Of a DNA stretch of 64,000 nucleotides, positions 16,189 through 25,597 are shown piece by piece; within the stretch, counting starts at the first letter, position 1; each line of letters opens with the position of its first letter. The notes beneath the pieces were generated by a model, which worked only from the letters and a program-made list of their open reading frames with translations, searched no databases and was not told the DNA's origin. Made by a program: the position numbers and the translations under genes. Source of the DNA: Mycolicibacterium litorale (GTDB lineage Bacteria > Actinomycetota > Actinomycetes > Mycobacteriales > Mycobacteriaceae); contig NZ_AP023287.1 of assembly GCF_014218295.1 (NCBI RefSeq), forward strand, positions 1,798,001 to 1,862,000, in the 5' to 3' direction.

Positions 16189-16537
16189 GCCGTCGCTCCT
16201 CGCGCAGCACGTCCTGGTAGCTCTCGCGTTCGGCGACCAGCCAGTCCGGCTTCTCCTCGAGCAGCTGGTTGATCTGATCGGTGGTGAGCGCCTCGGTGAC
16301 GCCGCCCCGCGCCAGACCGGCGATCGAGACGCCCAGCTTGGCCGCCACGAGGTTCTTCGGATGCGGCCCGTTCCTGCGGAGGTCCTTGAGCCATTGCGGC
16401 GGATCCGCCTGCAGCGCGGCAAGCTCGTCGCGGGTGATCGGGTTTTCCTGGAACTCCGCAGGCGTCGCGGGCAGGTACACGTCCAGCTTCTTCGCCGCCG
16501 TGGCGGGCTTCATGGACTGCGCGTTCGGCCTGCTCAT
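16151..16537 (-). CDS. DUF5997-family protein
   Basis: 128 residues, mostly helical and charged, with TAAKKLDVYLPATPAEFQENPITRDELAALQADPPQWLKDLRRNGPHP at the start and ALTTDQINQLLEEKPDWLVAERESYQDVLREERRLKALRAQQ at the end. I recognise it as the actinobacterial DUF5997 type, function unknown. The middle (NLVAAKLGVSIAGLARGGVTEALTTDQI) looks like a helix-turn-helix, so it may bind DNA. It is divergent from the LysR-effector-domain protein at 16579, 41 bp away. The pair may be the two halves of one regulator; that is inference. Confidence 0.6.
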   Translation of the reverse strand: MSRPNAQSMKPATAAKKLDVYLPATPAEFQENPITRDELAALQADPPQWLKDLRRNGPHPKNLVAAKLGVSIAGLARGGVTEALTTDQINQLLEEKPDWLVAERESYQDVLREERRLKALRAQQGREN

Positions 16538-16578
16538 GACCCGAGCTTATCGATGAGGCCCACCGGTAGCCTGAGGCG

Positions 16579-17286
16579 GTGGCTTCGTCCTCGCTGCCCT
16601 CGCTCACCCTCGGATACGTCCCCGGTGGGACGCCCGCGAAGTGGGCCAGGAACTGGGCGGACCGCCACCCCGAGGCTCCGCTGGAGTTGAGAGCCGTCGC
16701 CGCCGCAGACGCGGCCGCAGCCGTGCGGGACGGCACCGTCGACGTGGCCCTGCTCCGGCTCCCATCCGACACGTCGGGACTCGCCGTCATTCCGCTGTAC
16801 GAGGAGACGACGGTCGTCGTGGTGCCGACCGATCACCTTCTCACCGCCGCAGACGCCGTCACCGCCGCGGACCTCGACGGGGAGTCGGTGCTGCTTCCGC
16901 TCGACAACGTCGTCGACTGGCCGGAGCCTCCCGGTGCCCCCGTCGATCACCGGCCCGAAAACACCGAGGCCGCAATCGAACTCGTCGCCGCCGGGATCGG
17001 TGCGCTCATCGTTCCGCAGTCGCTGGCCCGGCTGTACCACCGCAAGGACCTCACATACCGTCCGATCACCGACGCGCCGACATGTTCCGTCGCACTGGCC
17101 TTTCCGGAAGGGCCGCAGTCGACATCGCTCGAGGAGTTCATCGGCATCGTCCGCGGCCGTAAACCCGGATCGTCACGCGGCCAGTCCGAGCCGGCGCCGA
17201 AGCGCACCGCACGGGAGAAGACCCTCGCCAAGCAGGCCGCCCGCGCCGCTGCGGGAAAGGTCGCCCGCAAGCGCGGGCGACGCTGA
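16579..17286 (+). CDS. LysR substrate-binding-domain protein without DNA-binding domain
   Basis: 235 residues from GTG 16579. It has the LysR effector-binding fold (LTLGYVPGGTPAKWARNWADRHPEAPLELRAV, LRDGTVDVALL-like VRDGTVDVALLRLP, IELVAAGIGALIVPQSLARLY) but starts directly at that domain with no N-terminal winged helix. It ends in a lysine/arginine-rich, probably disordered tail (KRTAREKTLAKQAARAAAGKVARKRGRR region). The tail could bind nucleic acid. It is divergent from DUF5997, whose central region resembles a helix-turn-helix. A large inverted repeat follows its stop. Confidence 0.75.
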   Translation: MASSSLPSLTLGYVPGGTPAKWARNWADRHPEAPLELRAVAAADAAAAVRDGTVDVALLRLPSDTSGLAVIPLYEETTVVVVPTDHLLTAADAVTAADLDGESVLLPLDNVVDWPEPPGAPVDHRPENTEAAIELVAAGIGALIVPQSLARLYHRKDLTYRPITDAPTCSVALAFPEGPQSTSLEEFIGIVRGRKPGSSRGQSEPAPKRTAREKTLAKQAARAAAGKVARKRGRR

Positions 17287-17295
17287 GGCGCGACG

Positions 17296-17357
17296 CGCCG
17301 AGACTACGGTTGTTGACCGACATCGAGCGATTCGCGTCACCAACCGTAGTCTCGGCG
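17296..17357. terminator. Long inverted repeat between convergent genes
   Basis: CGCCGAGACTACGGTTG (17296-17312) is repeated in perfect inverse at 17341-17357, with a 28-base loop. It sits between the convergent LysR-like gene and the SMI1-like gene and touches the latter's stop region. The position fits a bidirectional terminator or mRNA-end stabiliser. The arm sequence is related to the repeat at 19601-19650. Confidence 0.65.
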
Positions 17358-17903
17358 TCAGGCGATCACGTGCTCGGACCAGAAGCCGACGGTCGGCAGG
17401 GCGGTCGGTGGCGGGGCGGGGGTCGACAGGCGGGTGACGTAGTCGAGCACATTGTCGGCGACGACGCGGATCTCGGCCTGATAGATCGACAGCACGGGAT
17501 GCCCGGAGGAATGGCGACCGGCCGGCAGGTAGCAGTGTGAGTGCACCGGCACCATCCGCGGCACGCGCGCCAACTGGTACACCGCACTGCGTAAGGCGTC
17601 CTTCATCCGGGCGGGACGCTTCCCCCAGCCGCCGTGCCAGAACTGCTTCCACTCCACCGCGAAGAGGATGCCGTCCGCCGGCAGCCGCAACTGTCGGTCG
17701 AGCTGTCGATGCCCCTCTCGCCAGTTCGGCCACCCCTCACCCACCGGCAGCGCGGCGGCGAGGAAGTCCCGGTGATCGTCGGCGAATGTGAATCCGAACG
17801 ACGACTCGATGTGGGTCACCTCGTCGTCGGACAGGCCCGGGGCCATCGGCACTGTCCCCAGGGCCGCGAGGCGGTGCGCGGACTCGGCGCCGGATCCGGA
17901 CAT
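17358..17903 (-). CDS. SMI1/KNR4-like protein
   Basis: 181 residues from ATG 17903 (the ATG at 17954 is possible but would cover a palindrome). The SMI1/KNR4 (SUKH) pattern is visible in GLSDDEVTHIESSFGFTFADDHRDFLAAALPVGEGWPNW, followed by a Trp-rich region (FAVEWKQFWHGGWGKRP) and a C-terminal strand set (VPVHSHCYLPAGRHSSGHPVLSIYQAEIRVVADNVLDYV). SUKH proteins often act as toxin-immunity or scaffold proteins. No toxin gene is adjacent, so an immunity role has no local support. It is a single gene. Confidence 0.65.
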   Translation of the reverse strand: MSGSGAESAHRLAALGTVPMAPGLSDDEVTHIESSFGFTFADDHRDFLAAALPVGEGWPNWREGHRQLDRQLRLPADGILFAVEWKQFWHGGWGKRPARMKDALRSAVYQLARVPRMVPVHSHCYLPAGRHSSGHPVLSIYQAEIRVVADNVLDYVTRLSTPAPPPTALPTVGFWSEHVIA

Positions 17904-17941
17904 GGCGCCAGGGTAGAGCGGTGATCCACCACCGGATTCCA

Positions 17942-17953
17942 TGAAACGTTTCA
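17942..17953. promoter_or_regulatory. LacI-like palindrome upstream of the OFA transporter
   Basis: TGAAACGTTTCA is a perfect 12-bp palindrome with the central CG typical of LacI-family operators. It lies 115 bp upstream of the transporter start and 39 bp upstream of the SMI1-like gene. No LacI gene is in the window, so any regulator is encoded elsewhere. Confidence 0.45.
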
Positions 17954-18067
17954 AGAATGTTTGTCGTTTCCACTATCGTCTGGCGGGAACCCAGCGCCCT
18001 GTGTGCCCGATCACACTGGGCACGCTGACGCCCGGTCCGCGCACGTTCGAACGGAAGGTCTGAGCCC

Positions 18068-19453
18068 ATGGCATCGGCGACGCGAGCGTCCTTCTTCAGT
18101 CGCGACCGCATCGTCGCTCCGCCGGGCTGGAGCCGGTGGCTGGTCCCGCCCGCTGCGCTCTCGATCCATCTGTCCGTCGGAGCGGCCTATTCGTGGAGCG
18201 TCTTCAAGAAGCCGCTGGAGGGCGCTCTCGACATCTCGGGGACCCTCAGTGCCTTGCCGTTCACGATCGGCATCGTCGTACTCGGCCTGTCGGCGGCGAT
18301 CTTCGGCACGTGGGTCGACCGCAACGGTCCGCGGATGGCGATGTTCGCCGCGATGTGCTGCTTCTGCGGCGGGTGGCTGGTCGGCGCCGCCGGCCTCGCC
18401 CTCGGCCAGTACTGGCTGGTGCTCCTCGGATACGGGGTCATCGGTGGCATCGGTTGGGGGATCGGCTACATCTCGCCGGTGTCCACGCTGATCAAGTGGT
18501 TCCCCGACAAACCAGGCATGGCCACCGGGCTGGCGATCATGGGATTCGGCGGCGGTGCGCTGATCGCCTCACCCTGGTCGACGGCGATGCTCAACGCCTT
18601 CGGCACCGACACGGCCGGTATCGCGAAGACCTTCCTCGTCCACGGCGTGGTGTACGCGGTGTTCATGTCGCTCGGGTGGCTGTTGATCCGCGTCCCGCGT
18701 GCGGACTGGAAACCCCAGGGCTGGAACCCGCCGCCCGTGGTGGAGGGATCGATCGTCACCGGCGGCCAGGTGTCGGCGAACAACGCGATCAAGACGCCGC
18801 AGTTCTGGTTGCTGTGGGTGGTCCTGTGTTTCAACGTGACGGCCGGCATCGGCATCCTGGAGAAGGCCTCGCCCATTTACCAGGACTACTTCCCGGCGGC
18901 CGGTGCAGCAGCGGGCGCGCTGGCCGCCGCGGCCGCGGGCTACGTGGCGATGCTGTCGTTGGGCAACATGCTCGGGCGCATCGGGTGGTCGAGCCTGTCG
19001 GACGTGATCGGCCGCAAGAACGCCTACCGGCTCTACCTCGGGGTCGGCGCGCTGCTGTATCTGACGATCACGTTGATGTCGAACTCGAACAAGATCGTGT
19101 TCCTGGTCGCCACGATCGTGATCCTGTCGTTCTACGGCGCGGGTTTCGCGACCGTACCCGCCTATCTCCGAGATCTTTTCGGCACGTTCCAGGTCGGCGC
19201 CATCCACGGCCGACTGCTCACCGCCTGGTCGGCGGCGGGCATCCTGGGGCCGATCATCGTGAACTCGATCGCCGACCACCAGGCGGCGGCCGGCAAGGAC
19301 GGACCGGCGCTGTACACCCTGTCGTTCTCCATCATGATCGCGCTGCTGGTGACTGCGCTGGTCTGTAACGAACTGATCCGGCCGGTCTCGTCGAAATGGC
19401 ATGAGCCCGAACCTGATCGGTCCACCGCTGCGGTAGAGGAGGTCCACCGGTGA
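18068..19453 (+). CDS. OFA-family MFS transporter (oxalate/formate antiporter type)
   Basis: 461 residues with 12 predicted membrane segments. The N-terminal signature PPAALSIHLSVGAAYSWSVFKKPLE is typical of the OFA family, as are GIGWGIGYISPVSTLIKWFPDKPGMATGLAIMGFGGGALI and the second-half NMLGRIGWSSLSDVIGRKNAYRLYL. OFA members exchange small carboxylates such as oxalate, formate or pyruvate. It overlaps the following 47-codon gene by four bases (GTGA), so the two products are made together. A LacI-like palindrome lies upstream. The substrate is not readable from sequence. Confidence 0.85.
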   Translation: MASATRASFFSRDRIVAPPGWSRWLVPPAALSIHLSVGAAYSWSVFKKPLEGALDISGTLSALPFTIGIVVLGLSAAIFGTWVDRNGPRMAMFAAMCCFCGGWLVGAAGLALGQYWLVLLGYGVIGGIGWGIGYISPVSTLIKWFPDKPGMATGLAIMGFGGGALIASPWSTAMLNAFGTDTAGIAKTFLVHGVVYAVFMSLGWLLIRVPRADWKPQGWNPPPVVEGSIVTGGQVSANNAIKTPQFWLLWVVLCFNVTAGIGILEKASPIYQDYFPAAGAAAGALAAAAAGYVAMLSLGNMLGRIGWSSLSDVIGRKNAYRLYLGVGALLYLTITLMSNSNKIVFLVATIVILSFYGAGFATVPAYLRDLFGTFQVGAIHGRLLTAWSAAGILGPIIVNSIADHQAAAGKDGPALYTLSFSIMIALLVTALVCNELIRPVSSKWHEPEPDRSTAAVEEVHR

Positions 19454-19593
19454 GCGAATCGCCCGTCGAACTGCACGACTACACGCCGACCGTCCCCAAG
19501 GTCTCCATCGCGCTCGCGTGGGTGTGGGTGGCGGTGCCGTTCGGCTACGGCGTCTACCAGCTGCTGCTCAAGGTCGGCCAGTTGTTCGGTTAG
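19450..19593 (+). CDS. MFS transporter small subunit, 47 aa
   Basis: GTG 19450 to TAG 19591 encodes 47 residues. One hydrophobic segment (SIALAWVWVAVPFGYGVYQLLLKV) is preceded by the conserved-looking ELHDYTPTVPK. Small proteins of this form are found directly after OFA transporters in actinobacteria and are annotated as small subunits. The four-base overlap with the transporter gene supports translational coupling and a stoichiometric partner role, perhaps assembly or stability. It is easily missed because of its size. Confidence 0.75.
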   Translation: MSESPVELHDYTPTVPKVSIALAWVWVAVPFGYGVYQLLLKVGQLFG

Positions 19594-19600
19594 CGCCGAG

Positions 19601-19650
19601 TGCACGGTTGTCGTACGCAAACACCGACAAGCGGTGGCAACAACCGTGCA
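19601..19650. terminator. Inverted repeat after the OFA operon
   Basis: TGCACGGTTGT (19601-19611) and its perfect inverse (19640-19650) flank a 28-base loop. It begins 8 bases after the small-subunit stop and faces the convergent flavoprotein gene. The layout (CGCCGAG, four variable bases, CGGTTG, 28-base loop) matches the element at 17296-17357, so both belong to one repeat type used at gene ends. Confidence 0.6.
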
Positions 19651-19728
19651 GTGGGTGAAGACAAACGCCGGGTGCGGACCCGAAGGTCGGCACCCGGCGC
19701 GCGTCGATGACTCGGCGGGGCGGAAATC

Positions 19729-20910
19729 TCAATACTTGTGCTGCGGCCCTTGCTCTTTCTTGTACAGCGCCTTGAGCATCCTGTCCCGGAAGAAGGCGTT
19801 GTCGATCAGCTTGATGCCGTTGTTGGCGACCGCGGGGATGCCGGCCAGCTTGTGGAAGTAGCGGCCGCGCTTGTACTCCCGGCCCCACGCGGCTTCCATC
19901 CGCTGCGCGTAGTTCGTGAAGTCGTCCGGCCCGCCGTTGGTCAGCGCAGCGATCGCGCACTCGCCGGCGGCCAGCCCCGATTCGAGCGCCTTGGAGATCC
20001 CGGCACCCGAGGCCGGCTTACCCGCACCCAGCGAGTCGCCGGTGAACAGCACACCCGGACGCCACGGCGGCCACGCCGTGAAGCCCATCGGCAATCGCCA
20101 CGCCCGCACGCTCTTGTTCTTCTTCAGCTCCTCGATCGGCGGCAGCTCCCACTCCCGCGGCAGCGTCCGCAGGAATTCGCCGAGGAACTGCGTGGCGTTG
20201 ATCGACTGCCAGTTCTTGTAGCTGTTGACGTAGCCCAGCCCGATGTTGAACACACCGTCGCCCATCGGGAACACCCAGCCGTAGCCCGGCAGCTGATCGC
20301 CCTGGAACGCCAGCTTGAGATAGATGTCGAGGCTGTCGGAGTCGGGCCGGTTGGCGTGCATCTCCGAACGGATCGCGATCGCCGAATAGCCGTTGTACTG
20401 CGAATCGATCTTCAGTGCCCGCTTGATGGGGGAGTAGGCGCCGTCGGCGGCGATCACCGCATCGCCGTAGACCTTCTCGCCGCCCTTGAGCACCACGCCG
20501 ATGACACGGCCGTTGGCGTCGAGTTCGGGGCCCGCCACCTCGGCGCCCTGACGCACCTCCGCGCCTGCGGACTCGGCGTGCTTGAGCAGCACGGTGTCGA
20601 GGTGGGTGCGGCTGACGGTGTGCCCGTGGTCCGGCATACCGGGACGTTTCGGGAAGGACAGCTCCCACTGGCTCGGGCTGTAGACCGTCACCCGGTTCAC
20701 CCGGTGGAAGGTGGCGACCTCGTCGGCCAAACCCATCTTCTGCAGGTAGCTGACCGCTCGGGCGGTCAGGCCGTCACCGCACGGTTTGTCGCGCGGGAAC
20801 ACGGCCTTGTCCAGGACGACCACCTTGGCGCCGGTCTGCGCCGCCTGCCACGCCGCGGCCGAGCCCGAAGGGCCGCCACCTGCGATCACCAGGTCGTATC
20901 GCTGTGTCAT
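19729..20910 (-). CDS. Geranylgeranyl-reductase-family flavoprotein
   Basis: 393 residues from ATG 20910. It has the FAD dinucleotide fold (YDLVIAGGGPSGSAAAWQAAQTG), the family signature VFPRDKPCGDGLTARAVSYL, the second FAD motif (VLFTGDSLGAGKPASGAGISKALESG) and the PGYGWVFPMGDGVFNIGLG strand. The family reduces isoprenoid double bonds; mycobacterial MenJ (Rv0561c), which reduces the menaquinone side chain, is a relative. A role in polyprenyl or lipid saturation is plausible but unproven. M. tuberculosis has a flavoprotein gene (Rv3049c) in this general place that I do not think is the same family. It is divergent from a TetR gene. Confidence 0.8.
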   Translation of the reverse strand: MTQRYDLVIAGGGPSGSAAAWQAAQTGAKVVVLDKAVFPRDKPCGDGLTARAVSYLQKMGLADEVATFHRVNRVTVYSPSQWELSFPKRPGMPDHGHTVSRTHLDTVLLKHAESAGAEVRQGAEVAGPELDANGRVIGVVLKGGEKVYGDAVIAADGAYSPIKRALKIDSQYNGYSAIAIRSEMHANRPDSDSLDIYLKLAFQGDQLPGYGWVFPMGDGVFNIGLGYVNSYKNWQSINATQFLGEFLRTLPREWELPPIEELKKNKSVRAWRLPMGFTAWPPWRPGVLFTGDSLGAGKPASGAGISKALESGLAAGECAIAALTNGGPDDFTNYAQRMEAAWGREYKRGRYFHKLAGIPAVANNGIKLIDNAFFRDRMLKALYKKEQGPQHKY

Positions 20911-20932
20911 GAATCTCGTCTCGTGTGTCGGG

Positions 20933-20944
20933 CTGTCGCGACAG
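20933..20944. promoter_or_regulatory. Candidate TetR operator between flavoprotein and TetR genes
   Basis: CTGTCGCGACAG is a perfect 12-bp palindrome 23 bp from the flavoprotein start. On the minus strand TACTAT (20945-20950) could be the flavoprotein -10, which would put the palindrome over its transcription start. It fits repression by the divergent TetR protein. The half-site CTGTC resembles that of the island operators at 27 and 34.8 kb, but the spacer differs (2 against 4). Confidence 0.55.
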
Positions 20945-21065
20945 ATAGTACCCAAGGCGTGCGCGCGTGGCTGCACGGGCGAAAGCCCCGCCGAGCAGCG
21001 GCAAACGCCCCTCCGGCGGAGGGTTCTGAGCAGGTCAGCGACGTCGGAGCGAGTACAGTGGGCGG

Positions 21066-21806
21066 GTGCGACGAGGCTCGAGGGCCCGCAGCGGCGATGA
21101 GTCGGGCGGCAAAGTGGACGCGCGCAGTGAGCGCTGGCGCGAGCACCGCAAGAAGGTGCGCGCCGAGATCGTCGACGCCGCGTTCCGGGCCATCGACCGG
21201 CAGGGCCCCGAGGTCAGTCTCCGCGAGATCGCCGAAGAGGCAGGCACCGCCAAACCCAAGATCTACCGCCACTTCACCGACAAATCCGACCTCTTCCAGG
21301 CCATCGGGCAGCGGCTTCGCGACATGCTGTGGACGGCGATCTTCCCGTCGATCAACCTCTCGGTGGACTCCGGTCGCGAGGTCATCCGGCGTGCGGTCGA
21401 GCAATACGTCCGGCTGGTCGACGAACACCCCAACGTCATCCGCTTCCTGATCCAGGGCCGCTTCGCCGAACAGAGCGAATCCACGATGCGCGCGCTCAAC
21501 GAGAGCCGCGAGATCACCCTCGCGATGGCCAACATGTTCGACAACGAGCTCGGCGAGATCGAGCTCGACGCCGCCGCCCTCGAACTGGCCGCCTATGCCG
21601 CATTCGGGTCCATCGCGTCGGCGACCGACTGGTGGCTGGGCGCCGAGCAGGACAGTCCGCGTCGGATGCCGTCGGAGGAGTTCGTCGCGCACCTGACGAC
21701 GATCATGATCGGGTCGATCAACGGCACCTGCGAACTGCTCGGCATCGTCATCAACCCCGACCTGCCGCTGCACGAAGGGGTGCGTCGCAGCGAGAACGTC
21801 GCCTGA
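21066..21806 (+). CDS. TetR-family regulator (Rv3050c-like)
   Basis: 246 residues from GTG 21066. The first 25 residues are basic and polar (RRGSRARSGDESGGKVDARSERWREHRKK), followed by the helix-turn-helix (RAEIVDAAFRAIDRQGPEVSLREIAEEAGTAKPKIYRHFTDKSDLFQAI). The C-terminal domain is of the TetR_C type with VIRFLIQGRFAEQ. It matches the TetR next to nrdF2 in M. tuberculosis. It likely represses the divergent flavoprotein gene through the palindrome at 20933. Confidence 0.85.
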   Translation: MRRGSRARSGDESGGKVDARSERWREHRKKVRAEIVDAAFRAIDRQGPEVSLREIAEEAGTAKPKIYRHFTDKSDLFQAIGQRLRDMLWTAIFPSINLSVDSGREVIRRAVEQYVRLVDEHPNVIRFLIQGRFAEQSESTMRALNESREITLAMANMFDNELGEIELDAAALELAAYAAFGSIASATDWWLGAEQDSPRRMPSEEFVAHLTTIMIGSINGTCELLGIVINPDLPLHEGVRRSENVA

Positions 21807-21828
21807 GCGTACGACACGCCGCAGACCC

Positions 21829-21872
21829 AACATGTGGGGTTGGCTCGAGGTGTCGCCTACTACGAGTAGTGT
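21829..21872. promoter_or_regulatory. Candidate NrdR boxes upstream of nrdF
   Basis: TACTA-CGAG-TAGTG (21859-21872, followed by TC) shares ACTA-N4-TAGTGTC with the nrdHIE site, so both halves of the split reductase could be co-regulated. A weaker AACATGTGG (21829-21837) lies 31 bp upstream, at the same spacing as at nrdH. The box is 62 bp before the nrdF start. Confidence 0.65.
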
Positions 21873-21921
21873 CGGCAGTAGCTGCGGGGCACTGCGGCGG
21901 TCCGGCGAAAACACCTGGTGA

Positions 21922-22908
<987 letters not shown>

Positions 22909-22977
22909 GGTCGGGCCGCACCGGCCTGCCTGGCATGATGTGCCGGTGCCACACCCCGTGGCAGGGGAGGTGTGGTG

Positions 22978-24369
22978 ATGGCCGACGGCGCCGTGGAGTT
23001 CGACCGGGCGGACGACGACCTGGTGGGCGGCGTCCCTCGCCGGCGCATCGTCGTCGCGTCGATGGTCGGCACCACCATCGAGTTCTACGACTTCTACATC
23101 TACGCCACCGCGGCGGTGTCGGTGTTCCCGCACCTGTTCTTCCCCAAGAGCGATTCGACGACGGCGCTGCTGGCCTCGCTGGCCACTTTCGGCCTCGCCT
23201 TCGTCGCCCGCCCGCTGGGGTCGGTGCTCTTCGGTCATTTCGGTGACCGCGCGGGCCGCAAGACGACGCTGGTCGCCTCGCTGCTCGTGATGGGCATCGC
23301 GACCTTCGCGATCGGACTGCTCCCCACGTACTCGCAGGTGGGCATCGTCGCGCCCGCGCTGCTGGCCATCATGCGGTTCTCGCAGGGGTTGGCCCTCGGT
23401 GGGGAGTGGAGCGGTGCGGCACTGCTGGCCACCGAGACCGCCAGACCGGGCAAGCGGGGGTGGGCCGCGATGTGGCCACAACTCGGCGCACCGCTCGGCT
23501 TCCTGCTCGCCAACGGGCTGTTCCTGGCGTTGATCCTCTGGCTCGGCCACAGCAACGTGAACCCCGACATGGACGGCGCCTTCCTGACGTGGGGCTGGCG
23601 GGTGCCGTTCCTGCTGAGCGCGGTGATGGTCGCGCTCGGACTGTACGTACGCCTGCGCATCATGGAGACCCCGGTCTTCACCCGCGCGGTGGCGCGCGGT
23701 GAGAAGGTCAAGGCGCCGCTCGCGGAGGTGTTCCGGACCAGCTGGCGCCAGCTGATCATCGGCACCTTCGTGATGCTCGCGACGTACACGCTGTTCTACA
23801 TCGTCACCACGTGGGCGCTGAGCTTCGGAACGGGCAAGAAACCGCCGGAAGGCACCGGCCGCGGCTTCCCCTACGTCGACTTCCTCGAGATGCAATTGAT
23901 CGCGGTGTTGTTCTTCGCGGCCGTCCTGCCGCTGTCCGGCTTGTGCGCCGATCGCTTCGGCCGGCGCCGCACGCTGCTGACGGTCACCGCCGGCATCATG
24001 GCCTACGGCCTGTTGTTCGCGCCGATGCTGGGCTCGGGCGACACCTCGTCGGCGACCATGCTGGTGTTCCTGATCCTCGGAATGACCTTGATGGGCTTCA
24101 CCTTCGGGCCGATGAGCGCGGTGTTGCCCGAGCTGTTCCCGACGAACGTGCGCTACACCGGCTCGGGTATCGCCTACAACGTGTCGAGCATCCTCGGTGC
24201 CGCCGTGGCGCCGTTCATCGCGACCTGGCTGGCGACGACCTACGGGGTCGGCTGGGTGGGCGTCTATCTGTTGATCGCGGGTTCGCTCACCTTCGTCGCG
24301 GTGCTGGTCATGCGGGAGACCAAGGACGCCGCGCTGGACTCCGTGAGTCCGGCTCACCCGCTCCGCTAG
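22978..24369 (+). CDS. MFS transporter, metabolite:H+ symporter (ShiA/KgtP-like) family
   Basis: 463 residues from ATG 22978 (GTG 22972 is an alternative; GGGGAGG precedes both). Twelve membrane segments. The MHS signatures are clear: VASMVGTTIEFYDFYIYATAAVSVFP, FLARPLGSVLFGHFGDRAGRK-type RPLGSVLFGHFGDRAGRKTTL, and RFSQGLALGGEWSGAALLATE. The family imports carboxylates and related osmolytes (shikimate, 2-oxoglutarate, proline/betaine) with protons. It stands alone between nrdF and the antigen-85 gene; the substrate is unknown. Confidence 0.85.
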   Translation: MADGAVEFDRADDDLVGGVPRRRIVVASMVGTTIEFYDFYIYATAAVSVFPHLFFPKSDSTTALLASLATFGLAFVARPLGSVLFGHFGDRAGRKTTLVASLLVMGIATFAIGLLPTYSQVGIVAPALLAIMRFSQGLALGGEWSGAALLATETARPGKRGWAAMWPQLGAPLGFLLANGLFLALILWLGHSNVNPDMDGAFLTWGWRVPFLLSAVMVALGLYVRLRIMETPVFTRAVARGEKVKAPLAEVFRTSWRQLIIGTFVMLATYTLFYIVTTWALSFGTGKKPPEGTGRGFPYVDFLEMQLIAVLFFAAVLPLSGLCADRFGRRRTLLTVTAGIMAYGLLFAPMLGSGDTSSATMLVFLILGMTLMGFTFGPMSAVLPELFPTNVRYTGSGIAYNVSSILGAAVAPFIATWLATTYGVGWVGVYLLIAGSLTFVAVLVMRETKDAALDSVSPAHPLR

Positions 24370-24451
24370 CGAAATCCGACAGGTTTCGCCGGCGTAACAC
24401 CGGGGCATCACCTCGCGACGTACTAGGTGGCGGTACCGCTCTGCGCGGTGA

Positions 24452-25537
<1,086 letters not shown>

Positions 25538-25548
25538 GCCGAAACGAC

Positions 25549-25587
25549 AAGCGGCCGGATTGCGGGATTCCCGCAGTCCGGCCGCTT
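25549..25587. terminator. Terminator hairpin between antigen-85 gene and adhC
   Basis: AAGCGGCCGGATTGCGGG pairs with CCCGCAGTCCGGCCGCTT around an ATT loop, with one mismatched A/G step. The stem is flanked by A and T runs on each strand, so it can end transcription from both sides. It lies 11 bases after the antigen-85 stop and 10 before the adhC stop. Confidence 0.85.
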
Positions 25588-25597
25588 TCGTCGGTCC

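Noticed and set aside
13261..16422. 1053-codon open frame on the minus strand across nrdE
   Set aside because: It is antisense to nrdE, has arginine/valine/leucine-rich low-complexity sequence without any domain, and arises from GC-rich codon bias of the real gene.
17358..17903. SMI1/SUKH protein as an immunity protein of a polymorphic toxin
   Set aside because: No toxin or secretion gene is nearby; the neighbours are a LysR-like gene and a transporter.
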